Part shown: positions 12,701-24,600 of the stretch, piece after piece | Position numbering within the stretch: the first letter of the stretch is position 1 | Layout: every line of letters begins with the position of its first letter | DNA from: Terebella lapidaria | Lineage: Eukaryota > Annelida > Polychaeta > Terebellida > Terebellidae | Direction of reading: 5' to 3' | Assembly (NCBI GenBank): GCA_949152475.1 | Contig: OX424558.1 | Coordinates: 32,064,651 to 32,128,650, forward strand | Length of the DNA: 64,000 bases | Notes under the pieces: generated by a model | The model's input: the letters and a program-made list of their open reading frames with translations, nothing else | Databases searched by the model: none | Told to the model about the DNA's origin: nothing | Translations under genes and position numbers: made by a program

Positions 12701-13820
12701 CTTTGCATAATGCTGATGCTACTGTTATACATCCTGCCTAGATCCTGGATAACTTTGGACGTTCAGCAGATGGTGTACTTAAGGATTGACTGCGGGTAAC
12801 AAACCAAACACTGCAGTGAGCAGTTGTCCCATTCATTTATAATGTAAACATGAAGGTAACAAAATCAGCAGGACTACCCAACCTTTCTTCCCGAAACTTC
12901 ATTAACAGAGTTATGGATACCCATGGATGATGAACCGAGACATGGTTCTATAAAAACTATCACAGGATTTGTACAATTGATGATTACAGATATCACTTTT
13001 AAACGCGTCAACAAACAAGGCGTCGTACGTGTATCTTCAGCGTTACAAACAAGCTGTTTTTGGTATGTACGTTTTGTGGTGTGACCATCCAATAATAGAT
13101 GCATATACGACTTGAATTTCTGCGAGATGAATACAATAGGCGGATTTGGTGCACCCAAGCGCAACTCACCAGTGAGATTTACTAGCATTACTAATTGTCC
13201 GGAGTAAGAAATAATCCTGCCGTTGGGCATGTTTTGAGTGTACCTTGTCTTTTGAGAAAAAAGTCACAAAATGACATTTGAAAATGACAATTATCAGAGA
13301 ATTAATCGTATTTAGTCAAGAACCAAGTCTCGGTTGGTGATCTTTGATGGGTATAGGTCGCCACAGTAAATTCTGGTGCCAAATGGATGTTTGCAAATTC
13401 ATGATTTTGTTACCTTTATATTCACATTATGAGTGAATGGAGGACTGGCGCATTCCAGATTCGGGATTTTACATGCAGTTCGTCCTTAAGTAGTATTTGA
13501 CTCACCATGTGCTCAGTAAATTGAAGAGTGTAGTTTGTGACTCATACGTTCTCACTAATTTACTTTCTCTTCTATACAACTTCCCGCCTGCATCTGCAAA
13601 CGAACCATGGTACAGCCTCATTAACGCTCTGCATATAAACTGTACATTTGCCGGCACTGGCTATGCGCTGGGCAGGCACCTATAAGGCGCCCAGGTGCTA
13701 TAAAATCGAACGTGTCCCATCACGCTCCGACGTGCCTAAAATCGGAAATATTACACGATGTGTCATGTAAAAAAAATATACTTCGGCAGAGATGGTTTGC
13801 TATTGCTCAACTCAATGCCA
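12700..13820. other. No supported gene
   Basis: A 118-codon minus-strand frame (12874-13230) also stays open in copy 2 (62456-62812). The five differences I see between them are all amino-acid changes, so there is no sign of purifying selection. It has no recognisable domain. Confidence 0.5.
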
Positions 13821-13823
13821 ATT

Positions 13824-14377
13824 AACAAAAGGTAGTAAAACAGCAACAGAAGATGCTTCAGATTTGAAAAATCTAGCAATGCAGAAATGTCAACAAGCAA
13901 TATTGTAATCTGAGATGAAATGTATTTGGCAGTGATCACACTGTTGACAAAATGACATGCGAGGTAAGGATTTGATTGCCACTTAGTAGATCTGCATAAC
14001 ATTTTTGCTTTGGATCTGTACTAAGTAATGTGAAATGTAGAAAAATTACAGGACGGTCCGTGTGTCTGATTGATATCATTATTCATATCTTGCTTGGACT
14101 TATACTTGGATCTTGGGGATTCACCAGAGTCTCAGACTCCAGAAACAAATTGAGTAATAACTTGGCCAAGGTTGCAAATATACATTACAGTCTTCCGTGA
14201 CCTGTCAAAATCAGGCATGTTTTTTTACATGACTAAGAAACATCAGTGATGCTACTACAATTTTCAGGATGCGAAGTTTGGTAGATGTATACATTCATTA
14301 AAATTGCTATGTGAAGGATGAACTCACATCAATTATGTCTGTGTTATGGTGCTGTGTTAAGGATATCATGTGTCTCA
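13824..14377. repeat. Repeat unit U1, left part
   Basis: Starts at AAAGGTAGTAAAACAGCAACAG and aligns closely with 21633-22172 and with 63421-63964. A shorter diverged piece is at 40935-41130. The unit is interrupted at 14378 by a 4.7-kb insertion and resumes at 19083. Confidence 0.8.
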
Positions 14378-14441
14378 TAGTCCAGTTGCCAGACAACGAA
14401 CCTAGAAATTGTTGAAACAGCAAGGTTTTTGACATTAGAGC

Positions 14442-14462
14442 GTTGGGGGCGAAGCCCCCAAC
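14442..14462. other. Perfect GC hairpin
   Basis: GTTGGGGGC, loop GAA, GCCCCCAAC: a 9-bp perfect stem in otherwise AT-rich DNA. It sits in the 0.75-kb extra segment of the left arm of the 4.7-kb element. Confidence 0.85.
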
Positions 14463-14773
14463 CCTCTACATGTCTATGTGCTGACTTTGTCATGGAGGTT
14501 TCATGCCAACCTATCGACGCACGTTTTGGCATGTAAACGTTTAGATACCTACTTCAAATGAGGATTTTCTTCGTCCTTGATATAAAATCTCTCGAATTGA
14601 TGGGAAACTTTGACTATTCCACAGATATATCAGGCATGAATCGATGTGCTAGGTTAGAGAAATATACGTAAATGTTCAAATTATCCAAAAACGTCCCAAA
14701 ATGGCGGAGCCGATGGAAATTGACGTTCCCAGAATGCAAAGCGAATTTTACCACAATCACGAGTATTTTGAAA

Positions 14774-15023
14774 CACAATTTCTGTTCAGCAATTCATGCA
14801 TGCATACATGCATGTGGGCATCTGCGTGTGGACATTTTTGGCGTTATGAAGTAAACACAGCGATTCGTCTGCGATGCCACGGCTACATTTACCGTAATTT
14901 GACGTATTTTATCACAATTGAGCAATTCGTGCATGCATACATGCATGTGGGCATCTGCGTGTGGACATTTTTGGCGTTATGAAGTAAACACAGCGATTCG
15001 TCTGCGATGCCACGGCTACATTT
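14774..15023 (+). repeat. 133-bp tandem duplication
   Basis: Two units share a long near-identical stretch from GCATGCATACATGCATG to CACGGCTACATTT (ending at 14890 and 15023). The units include alternating TGCATGCA palindromes. The frames through it are repeat artefacts. Confidence 0.88.
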
Positions 15024-15185
15024 GAAATGAATTGGAATCATGTATCGGATGAAATTATAGCTTCTTATAGGGGGGACGCGAGTGGGGGGGGATGAGTAAC
15101 GTTGTGTAAGATACATTCAGCTGTCGTGGTGCTGATGATGTGCTCAAGCTCTAATGTCGTCTTCCGCAGTTTGCTGCATTTTCTT

Positions 15186-15475
15186 GTTTCATTGATTTGC
15201 ATTCATATGTGTCTCCAGGAGATTTTGAGCTTTGTTGGCACTGCGCCAACTTTGGGGAATATTTTTTATTCGCTAATTAGCATAATAACCGCTACATATG
15301 GATAATTAGCATAACCAAAACATAACTTTTTTAGTAATAGGCCTAGAATCAAGTGTGATAGCACTTTTCTACACAAGTCTGACCCAAGGAATTCATTTCT
15401 GGTGATTTTTTTTTGTGATCCAAGGTCAAGGTCACCGTATAAGATCGAGGTCAAGGTCAGTTTTCACACAAAATT
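15186..15475 (+). repeat. Left arm of internal inverted repeat
   Basis: Complementary to 18725-19015. Shared blocks include GTGTCTCCAGG, GGCGCAGTG, GTCTGACCCAAGGA and the AAGGTCAAGGTCA tracts. Together with the outer ends, the arms give the 4.7-kb element a long interrupted inverted structure. Confidence 0.85.
15422..15460 (+). promoter_or_regulatory. Cluster of AGGTCA half-sites
   Basis: Four AGGTCA half-sites occur within 40 bases, as two directly abutting pairs (AAGGTCAAGGTCA and GAGGTCAAGGTCA). The core matches the established half-site bound by nuclear receptors of the NR5A/ERR type. Whether any protein binds here is inference. The mirrored arm near 18745-18785 has related TGACCTTGA sites. 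Confidence 0.35.
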
Positions 15476-16399
15476 GTTAAAATTCACGGTTTTAGGGGAT
15501 ATGGACATTCATCCACACCAGTTGATTTTACTTTTTCATTTCTATGTGTAGTTCGCATTGTTGGAATGATAATTGTTACCTGTAATGGTGTATTGATTAA
15601 TTATGTGTGATAAACCATTGAGCAATGTTCACTCTGAGCAAAGTCAAACGGAAATTTCCTACCAAATTTCAGACTTCTATCGCAAAATTTGAAAATGTTG
15701 GCATTCTTTCCCAATATTAATTTTAGTTCCATCATTGAATTTATTGGTTCGCTTACAACTTTGTGTATTTGCTTGCTTTTGTACAAAATCAATATGTTTG
15801 TGTAGGCTACAACCTAATGTGTTTTTTGTTCCAAAACTACAACAATACTTCCAACTCTGGTAAATGTAAATATGACCATTTACTGGAATATGATCAGATT
15901 TCTGTTTGGGCTGAAATTCATATTCGGGTCGATAGTCAATTTTTGTTATAGAGGTCTGAGGTTCGTTAAAAAAGTGCCATTTGACAGCCCGATGAAGTAT
16001 GCCAAATTATAATACAATATCGTGAAGCATCTCAAAAATATCTGCAAAAAAACCCGATGTAAATGAGTAAGAATAATTATCAGAAAATATCGTTTTGTAA
16101 ACAAACGTGGCTTCAGATTTACAACATTTATCTTCAACTACACAATAATGACATCAAAAAGTGCAACTGCCAGTAATATATAAAGTCAATTCATGACCCA
16201 TCAAGCATTCACTACATTTTTTAAATAATGAGGTCAACACAGGGTGAAACATTCGGCAGAAAATATCCATTTTGCATTGGACATAGCATTGAAACAAATT
16301 ACCACGATTTTAGCGTTCATGGTAGTAATAGAAACAGTACGAGTTGACTGCTTCTGTGGGCTCATAACTTCATGTCCATTACTGTGATCAGCTGCGGCT
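15476..16399. other. Interior of 4.7-kb element, nothing recognised
   Basis: AT-rich with short frames only. No domain or repeat was seen. Confidence 0.4.
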
Positions 16400-17560
16400 G
16401 TAACGTTATACAAGAAAAATTACTATCCAACTTATCATCTCCCAGCATGCCGAGATTATTCTACAGGACAAATTCATTATTGTGTTGATGCTCATCCACA
16501 CTGTTCACCACCGCCTTATCTTTTTTGTGAACAGTTTATAACAATCGTCACCTGCAGAAAAAAATATGTGGTTCGGCCCAGTTCTGATGGTGACAACTGC
16601 AGCTGGTATCCTAGCAGGCCTTGTCCTTTGCTCAGCAGCCGCAACTGATGGCCCTCATCAACAGTGGTGTTCAAAGTGGGCCTCTTCTCCCAACCATATT
16701 CCAGATTCCTAACCATATTCTTTGAACGCATTTTGTCAGCTGCCGACTATAGCAGCATATGAAGATGAGCACAGCGCCCATGAAGAGACAAGTTGTCATA
16801 TGTCCGTGGTTGAGAGACTTGTGTCATTGACGTATCAATCCGTTACCCATATGACACCTGCAGAAAAACTGCTGTCCAACAACAGCTTCTGTTGCACTGT
16901 CCTCATCTATCATGTTCAGAGTCTTCAGCTTCTTCAGGAATGGAACCTTGCTTTGGTAAATGGATACTACAAAATATCACAACAAGTCACATGGGCACGA
17001 GCAACTGGGAGCAGAGCCTCTCTCCCATGTTGGCATAATTATGTGACGTTGGCATCGAGTCCGTTCCTACTTCTTCATCGGAACAGCAACTCTGTAGATC
17101 ACATCACACACGTCCAATTACTAGAAGCACTGAAATATCAGTGTAGTTGCTGAGAACTCTGACCATCTGACAGAGAGAATCAACGGCTTGAGACACCAAC
17201 TTCATCATGCAAGAAGATGCCCGACTTTGGAAAAAAGTGACTCTCAGAACTGTTCGACATTACAGGTGAGGATAATGCAACAGAAGCAACATCGGACCAG
17301 TTAGGGAGCAAGTTTTTGCAGTGCCGTATGGACAACCGATTGATACCTCAACAAGTGGAAAAATTGTGATATTCTGTATGTCGAGAGAAGGGGAAGCCGC
17401 TACGGATTGTGTCACTAACTCGGCCAGACAAGAACTTGTAACTTCAGAGGCCTCCTACTCATCTATGCTGCTATGCTAGGCACTTGAAATTGTGTCCTCT
17501 AGATGTCAGCATAAAAGATTATATTTGGGAAATGGAAGATGATATTTCATCTCATTGTAT
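16400..17560 (+). pseudogene. Decayed coding-like remnant, family unknown
   Basis: Base composition is less AT-rich than the surroundings, and short open pieces occur in changing plus-strand frames (for example a Cys/His-containing run near 16470-16620 and a 143-codon frame at 16722-17153). No piece is long or recognisable enough to name. A 24-base stretch near 17080 (ACAGCAACTCTGTAGATCAC...) recurs near 18505, hinting at internal rearrangement. It may be what is left of the element's own protein gene. I cannot show that. Confidence 0.3.
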
Positions 17561-17592
17561 CAACAGAGGCCCATCTGGACCATAACTGTTAA

Positions 17593-18298
17593 CCTTTTCG
17601 CTACTGAACCACCCCTCAGCCTCCATACTGAGACAATTCGTGTATGAATTTATAGGATTTGTATGTTTTGATTATTATTATTTAAATATGTTTCAGAATA
17701 ATTATGTGTGAAAATAAAGTCATATTATAGTGTGCTATTTCTATATAGTATAGTTTTCAACCTGGTTTCATCGGTTACTGTGGAAACAAGAAAAAAATCT
17801 AGGGACCAAACAGATGGCTATTACCATTTTCTTCACCATACAGCCATATTCGAATTTGTAATGAAATTATAATCCAGTACGTTTTATTTGAGTATTTGTA
17901 GTCTCCTATATTTGTGATGAAGTGAATATCGTGGGTTTTGATAGTATTTACAGCATGTCAATATCTTGATTAGTTATGGAGATATTAAAGTTTTAGCGAA
18001 AATGGTCTGTAGTCCGACCCATTGTATTCAGTACTTGTGACGTCATAAGGGTAATGAAAGGTTAATTGTTCAATTAACTAAACAGTCAATTAAGCTTCTA
18101 AATTTCAATCGGTGGCAATATGTATGTGCTAATTTAGCGTGTAGGTACATTCTCGGGTATATATAACATTAAATACAATCAGTGGACTGTTACCTATACA
18201 TGTATTGGTTGCCAAAGTTATGGTTACGCAGCGTAACCATCAGTACAGCAGGAGGGGTGTGGTATGGTTACGCAGCGTAACCATGAGTAGTGAAAAGG
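17593..18298 (-). mobile_element. TTAA-flanked MITE, piggyBac-like (family B)
   Basis: TTAA at 17589-17592 and 18299-18302 flanks a 706-bp element with ends CCTTTTCGCTACT and AGTAGTGAAAAGG. It is the inverse-orientation relative of 57737-58421. TTAA target duplications are the hallmark of piggyBac-superfamily elements. No transposase frame is present, so it is non-autonomous. Near one end it carries two copies (18220-18240, 18264-18284) of a palindrome with arm ATGGTTACGC. Confidence 0.88.
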
Positions 18299-18724
18299 TT
18301 AAGAGCATGCACATGTTGCAAATGCACAGTGAACCGGTTCGTGATGTTCGCTTTTACGTTGTCCCAAAAAAGAGAAGATAATAGTGAACAGTGAGGATGA
18401 GCAATTGATCAAGCAGTACTGGACATGAACTTGTGAGTACACAGTATAGTCAGATTATTTCGTTTGTGCGCACCAAATAATGACAAGAATTATAGAAGAC
18501 TACGAACAGCAACTCTGTAGATCACATCAATGCCACATGTCAAGCCAACGCCACGATGAAGGCTATTTGAATATTGGTCAACGATATATTGCACATCAGT
18601 AATTAATGAACCATCCTCAAGTTAATTCAAAAGGCATTCATGTATCAGTATTACATAAACACAGGAGTAAATCAGTGAAATCTAGAAATGCGAGAAGATA
18701 GCCATATCCCCTTAATCCAGAAGT

Positions 18725-19015
18725 TTTGACAAGTTTGTGTGAAAACTGACCTTGATCTTGATCTTATGTGGTGACCTTGACCATGGATCACAAAAGTTTC
18801 ACCAGAAATGAAATCCTTGGGTCAGACTTGTATCGAAAAGTGCTATCACACTCGATTCTAGGCTTATTACTAAAAAAAATTTTTTTTAATTATGCTAATT
18901 ATCCATGTCTGGGCTGTTAGTATACTAATTTACGAATAAAAAAAATTCCCCAAAGTTGGCGCAGTGACAACAAAGCTCAAAATCACCTGGAGACACACAT
19001 GAATGCATATCAATC
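18725..19015 (-). repeat. Right arm of internal inverted repeat
   Basis: Inverse complement of 15186-15475; see that entry. It lies directly inside the outer right end of the 4.7-kb element, whereas the left arm is separated from its outer end by about 0.75 kb of extra sequence. Confidence 0.85.
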
Positions 19016-19082
19016 CAAAAACCTTGCTGTTTCAACAATTTCTAGCTTCACTGTGGAAGGGATATAACCCGCAACTCGACTA

Positions 19083-20870
19083 TCATGGTATATATTTTAT
19101 TTAATTCACAATGTTGACGAAGTGTGCAGGATAGAGCGAATATGAAGAAAATGAACCTATATACCAAATATGTTAAGACACCATCCCCCACCCCACGCCC
19201 AACTATGTGATACACTGTTTGTAGTCCCAATTAGTTTTGAATGTCTCATTTCTTTGTTCTTTTAATGTCTCGTCTATGTGTCATTTATGTATCGACCTAA
19301 ACAAAGATCATATTGTTTGTACACTACCTTACAATTAAGATATGATAGGATTGAATTTATGAGACGTATACATAGTGTTTCTCATATCCCATTTTTATAA
19401 TTATGCATGATGCAATGAGCTAGAGGAGAAAATACAGTGTCACGTCAAGTGCTCTAGTTAGACTGTCAAGATTCTGTTAACACATGGGACCTTAACGGGC
19501 AATGTGGAGAATCTCAAAACACCGACAAGATAATGTTGATGGTATGTGATCAGGTGTATAATATATATATTTGGAGTTTGTCAATTCGAATCTGAGGCTG
19601 GTGATAAATAAGGAACAGTTAAATCATACAAGGAAGGTAATCGCAATGAAGCAGTCAGCAGACTAATTAACATTGGCGATGATATACTGGACATTCTAGC
19701 AGATAGCAGTGTTATTGAATTCGCTGATGTAAGGAAACGCCCACATGGTTGTTAAGCCAATCCTGTTCATTCAAGTGAGCTCAGTACAGTCTTGAATTAA
19801 TGTAAGTAAATAACGAAAATATTTAGGAATATCACGATCAATTTTGCACGAACATGTCAGTTTATTTTAGATACACCGTTAACCAATTATTTCATTCAGT
19901 TCTATTTCACCTGATTGTTTGTAATTGGGTGACCGATCAATCCTGTTCCCATTATCTCTATGTTTTCGAGTTCGATGAGCAGTATCCACGGAAGCATACA
20001 ATTCTGAAAAAGGAACAAAATTCGAACCACTCAGCACATATAATATCATGATGCTTCAATTACACGTCCGTGATAAAACCTGCATTCAGGCGTATTTTAA
20101 GAACGTACGGTCAACTCCAGTACATCTTGATTATGATTGAAACCAGATAACCTCGGCGGTACAGTATTATCTTCTCACTTCCTAAAATACCAGATATGTG
20201 TGTTGAAGTACAATCGATATGATGACCCAATAACTTATTTTAGATCTCCATGAGGTCGGACATGAGTATAATACAATACATACTAGATTTAATGAGGACA
20301 GATCAAAACGCTAAACACAAAAAATAAATTATAGAAATATCAGTATGAATAAAAAGAGTATTACTAAAAATTGATGGGCACAGGCGACAATCTCTTGGGT
20401 TGCATATCATATCTGGTTTCGTTTCAGAATTGACAGTTCACAAAACATTAAATATTACTTCAATTCAAAACGCTTAATGTGCTGTCTCCAGCACCCCTTT
20501 ATGAGAGGCCTGACGATATACGGCACAATTTATCAGGACGATTCTTTCTGAAACGAGTAAAGTCCCTTGATCCGTTGAACCACAAGCTCTCGAAATTTGA
20601 TGAACCATTCTGTTCATCGATGAAATAAGGCTTGAGTGCTGGAGTATTGCCTGTGAAAATAATTTCTGATATAAAATGTCGTAGAATTGGATTGATGCAA
20701 GTTTTATTAGTAATAAAATTGGAACATGAATAAAGTATTGCTGGCTGCAAAGAAATCATCCCAAACCCTCCCCTTCGTTGATAACTCCCTAAAGATGCAA
20801 ATTCCAAGCCAAACTGGAGAAAGATCATTTGTTTGTACACGTATGTGAAATTATTTTTGATATACATGTA
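19083..20870. repeat. Repeat unit U1, right part
   Basis: Resumes the unit interrupted at 14377 and aligns well with 22173-24170: ACCTATATACCAAATATGTT, ACACATGGGACCTTAACG, the NEAVSRLINIGDDILD-coding stretch near 19650, GGGTGACCGAT and GAACATGAATAAAGTATTG. A minus-strand frame (20499-20867) is shared in part with unit U2 (23787-24086), including the peptide GSRD, but I do not recognise it. Confidence 0.82.
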
Positions 20871-20879
20871 TTTAGTGCA

Positions 20880-21085
20880 TGGCTGGGGCCATTTCCTTTG
20901 TTGTTGACAGATTACTATTGAACAGAATTACCAGCAGGTTACTATTTCGGCAAAGAGGGACCCCTGCACTAAGTCAGATAATGCATGCGGGCGCGGGTTT
21001 CTCGTCAATAGTGGCCTCGTGCCCTTCGGGCACTCGGTCACTATTGGCGAGAGACCCTCGTCCTTGTGCATTATCCTATACTTAA
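20880..21085. mobile_element. GC-rich foldback insertion
   Basis: Present in U1 but absent at the matching place in U2, where sequence runs from the CATTTGTTTGTAC block to TTTTCTTGAATC. Its core 20977-21075 is a near-perfect hairpin: GATAATGCA pairs with TGCATTATC, CAATAGTG with CACTATTG, and the tip GTGCCC-TTC-GGGCAC (21019-21033) is perfect. The frame through it is a by-product of high GC. Confidence 0.75.
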
Positions 21086-21632
21086 TATTTTCCTGAATCC
21101 AGCCGGAAAAGGAAGTAGGCTTTCTAGACCTTATTTCTAACCCGTCATAGCCCTATTTGCTGATATTTTATTTATATGTAATATGTGTTTAAAGCAACTG
21201 CCTTTGAAAACAGGCATTATTTTTTTAAAACTATATTTCATATTAAACATGTGAAATTACCTCAATGTACATCGAACATTATGTTTGCAACCCAGTCTTT
21301 TGTGAAATTTTGCTCATTTGAACAAGTGGTTCACACTTGAATACAGGAACTGTATCCATCACACGCAGACGTAAACAAAGCATAAGTGTATGATGATGGA
21401 CCGACAATTCATGCACACCACTGTATATCACTGATTATTTTCAGTGAAATTAGCCCAAGGCTTCTATCCAAAATTTGATCCAGCAAGTCAATGTCAACGA
21501 AGTTCATACACAGCAAAAGTAATGGGGAGTCTTATGCATCAATTAAAATAAAACTTTACTGAAGGACCTAGAACAAATAGGCCCGTAGATTGTCATTCAT
21601 TTAAATAAATTGAAATTTTCTTTTGGTAGTAA
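21086..21632. other. Spacer between repeat units, nothing recognised
   Basis: The start (GGAAGTAGGCTTTCTAG) matches the end of unit U2 near 24205. The rest shows no gene or clear repeat. Confidence 0.4.
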
Positions 21633-24600
21633 AATTGAAAGGTAGTAAAAGAGCAACAGATGCTTCAGATTTGGAAAATCTAACAATGCAAAAATGTCAA
21701 CTAGCAATATTGTAATCTGAGACGAAGTGTATTTGGCAGTGATAACGCTGTTGACAAAATGACATGTGAGGTAAATATTGAGTTGCCACTTAGTAGATCT
21801 GCATTTATGCTTTGGTTTTGTACTGAGTAATGTGAAATGTAGGAAAAAGACGGTACGTGTGTCTGATTGATATCATTCATATCTCGCTTGGATTCATATC
21901 TTGGATCTTGGGGATTCACCAAAGTCCCAGACTCCAGAGACAAATTGAGTAATAACTTGGTCAAGGTTGCAAATATACATTACGGTCTTCCGTGACCTGT
22001 CAGAATCAGGCATGTTCTTTTACATGACTAAACAACATCAGTGGGGCTACTGAAATTTCTAGGATGCGAAGTTGTTTTGTAGATGTACCCATTAATTAAA
22101 TTTGTTATGTGAACGACGAATTCACGTCAACTATATTTTATGGTGGCGCGAATAGGATATCATGTGTATCATGGTATGTATTTTATTTCATTCACAATAG
22201 TGACGAGGTGTGCAGAATAGAGCGAATATGAAGAAAATGAACCTATATACCAAATATGTTAACGAAAAAACCCCAAAATATGTGATACACTGTTTGTAAT
22301 CAAAATTTGTTATGAATGTCTCATTTCTTTGTTCTTTTAATGTCTCGTTCATGTCTCATTTGTGTATCGACCTAAACAAGGATCATATAGTTTGCCCACT
22401 ACCTTACTCTTACACATGATAGGATTGGATATATGAGACGTATACAGAGTGTTTCTTATATCCCATTTTTATAATTATGCATAAAATGCAATGCGCTACA
22501 GGATAAAATACAGTGTCACGTCAAGTGGTCTAATTAGACTGTCAAGATTTTGTTAACATATGGGACCTTAACGAGCTACGTGGGGAATCTCAAAACACTG
22601 ACAAGATAATGTTGATGGTATGTGATCAGGTGTATAATATATAGATATATATATATATTTGGAGTTTGCTCAATTCCAATCTGAGGCTGGTGGTTAAAAA
22701 GGAATGGTTATATTGTACAAGGAAGTTAATCCCAATGAAGCTGTCAGCAGACTAATTAACATTGGCGATGATATACTGGACATGCTAGCGGATATGGCTG
22801 TTAGTGAATTTGCTGGTGAGAGGAAACGCCCACACGGTTGTCAAGCTAATCCTACTTCATTCCAGTGTGCTCAGTACAGTCTTGAATTAATGTAATTAAA
22901 TAACGAAACTATTTATGGATATTACGATAAATTTTGCATGAACATGTCATTTATTTTTAGATACATTGTTAATAAATTATTTCATTCAATTTTATTTCAC
23001 CTGATTGTTTGTAATTGGGTGACCGATTAATCCTGTTATCATTATCTCTATGTTTTCGAACTCGATGAGCGGTATCCACGGAAGCATGTAATTCTGGAAA
23101 AGGAACAAAATTCGAACCACTCAGCACATATAATATCATGATGCGTCAATTACACCTCCGTGATAAAACCTGCATTCAGGCGTATTTTTCGAACGTACGG
23201 TCAACTCCAGTACATCTCGATTATGTTTTAGACCAGACCACCCAGTGGTGCTTCCTGAAATATCAGATATGTGCGTTTAAAGTGGCCCGTCTTGCGGGCG
23301 AGTTCTACACACAGTCTCATGGCGTCATTGGTATTTGTCTAGATACTGTGGCAACCGGCAATGTAGGCAGGCCAATCATTCTTTACCCACTGTTTGCATA
23401 CACGATTAACGGCAATTTTCTAAGTATCTGTTGTCGAACTGTGCCCATTTCCTGTATATTCCCGGCTATCTCGAGATATGCTTTCAAGTTTGCGTGACAA
23501 ACAAGAATGCTAAATTTGGCTGATTTTAAAATTGATTCCAACTTTAAGTATCATCCATATGATGACCCAATAACTTATTTTCGATCACCATGAGGTCGGA
23601 TATGAACATATTACAATACATACTAGATTTAATGAGAACAAATCAAAACGCTAAACACAAAAAATAAGTTATCATATAAAGATAGTATTACTAAAACTTG
23701 ATGAGCACAGGCGACAATCTCTTGGGTTGCATATCATATCTGGTTTCGTGTCAGAATTGACAGTGCACAAAACATGAATTATTACTTCAATTCAACAAGC
23801 TCAAGGTGCTGTCTCCAGCACCCCTTTGCCAGAGGCCTGAATACACACGGCACAATTTCTCAGGACGACTCTTTCTGAGACGAGTAATGTCCCTTGAACC
23901 TATGAACCGCAAACTCTTGAAATTTAATGAACCATTCTGTTCATCAATGGAATGAGGCTTGAGTGCTGCAATATTGCCTGTGAAAATAATTTCCGATGTA
24001 AAATGTCGTAGAATTGAATCGATGCAAGTTTTATTGATAATAAAATTGGAACATGAATAAAGTATTGCTGGCTGCAAGGAAATCATTCCAAATCCTTCGT
24101 TGATGACTCCCTAAAGATGCGCATTCCGAGCCAAACTAGGAGAAAGATCATTTGTTTGTACATGTATTGTTTTATATAATATTTTCTTGAATCAAGCGGC
24201 AGCAGGAAGTAGGCTTTCTAGTCTTTACTTTTTACTCAATATAGCATGTACGAATATTTGCTGATATTTTATTCATATGCAATTAGTGTTCAAATGATGA
24301 ACAGCCATTCGGGACCATATGCGTATTATGGTCTCTTCGTTACATGTATGATATGAAACGTTTCACTATGTTCGCTCATCTTTAAGTGATGGTACCAATT
24401 TCGTTACCTCCCACCACCCACCACCCCGGACACGCACCGTGACACACGTAACAATTAATCCTGCTGCTGTGTTGCTCGTTTGAACCAGTGACAGAAATAG
24501 CTCCAGAGTTATGACATTATCATCAACTTCAAACGGTTTCTAGTGTATCTTCAAATTATTTTGTGTGTGTTGATATACACACTATATTCACTCGTGAATC

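Larger units (their letters stand above)
3164..14408 (+). repeat. Large duplicated block, copy 1
   Basis: The block matches 52275-64000 in the same orientation, starting at a shared TAGCAATGAGTCA and continuing until the window ends in copy 2. Most 60-base lines differ at zero to a few positions. Structural differences are discrete: copy 1 lacks the TTAA element found at 57737-58421, has five rather than three 18-bp minisatellite units, and carries a private 124-bp tandem duplication. Copy 1 continues past 14408 into the 4.7-kb insertion. The true right boundary is unknown because copy 2 is cut by the window edge. It may be a segmental duplication or two alleles in one assembly. Confidence 0.93.
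14378..19082. mobile_element. 4.7-kb inserted element with inverted ends
   Basis: The sister unit near 22150-22190 reads ATATCATGTGTATCATGGTATG without interruption. Here the same text breaks after TCA(T) at 14375-14378 and resumes at TCATGGTAT from 19083. The ends are inverted: TAGTCCAGTTGC on the left against TAGTCGAGTTGC on the complement of the right. Next inward is a paired block, AATTGTTGAAACAGCAAGG (14408-14426, inverted at 19021-19039). A 3-bp TCA (possibly 4-bp TCAT) target duplication fits. Copy 2 of the large block enters the same element at its last bases, so the insertion predates the block copies. Family not assigned: no transposase was recognised. Confidence 0.7.

Noticed and set aside
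12874-13230. 118-codon frame conserved in both block copies
   Set aside because: The copies are recent, so openness is expected. The differences I can see all change amino acids, and no domain is recognisable.
16722-17153. 143-codon frame as a host gene
   Set aside because: It lies inside an inserted element, matches no family I know, and neighbouring phases are equally coding-like. Kept only as a decayed remnant.
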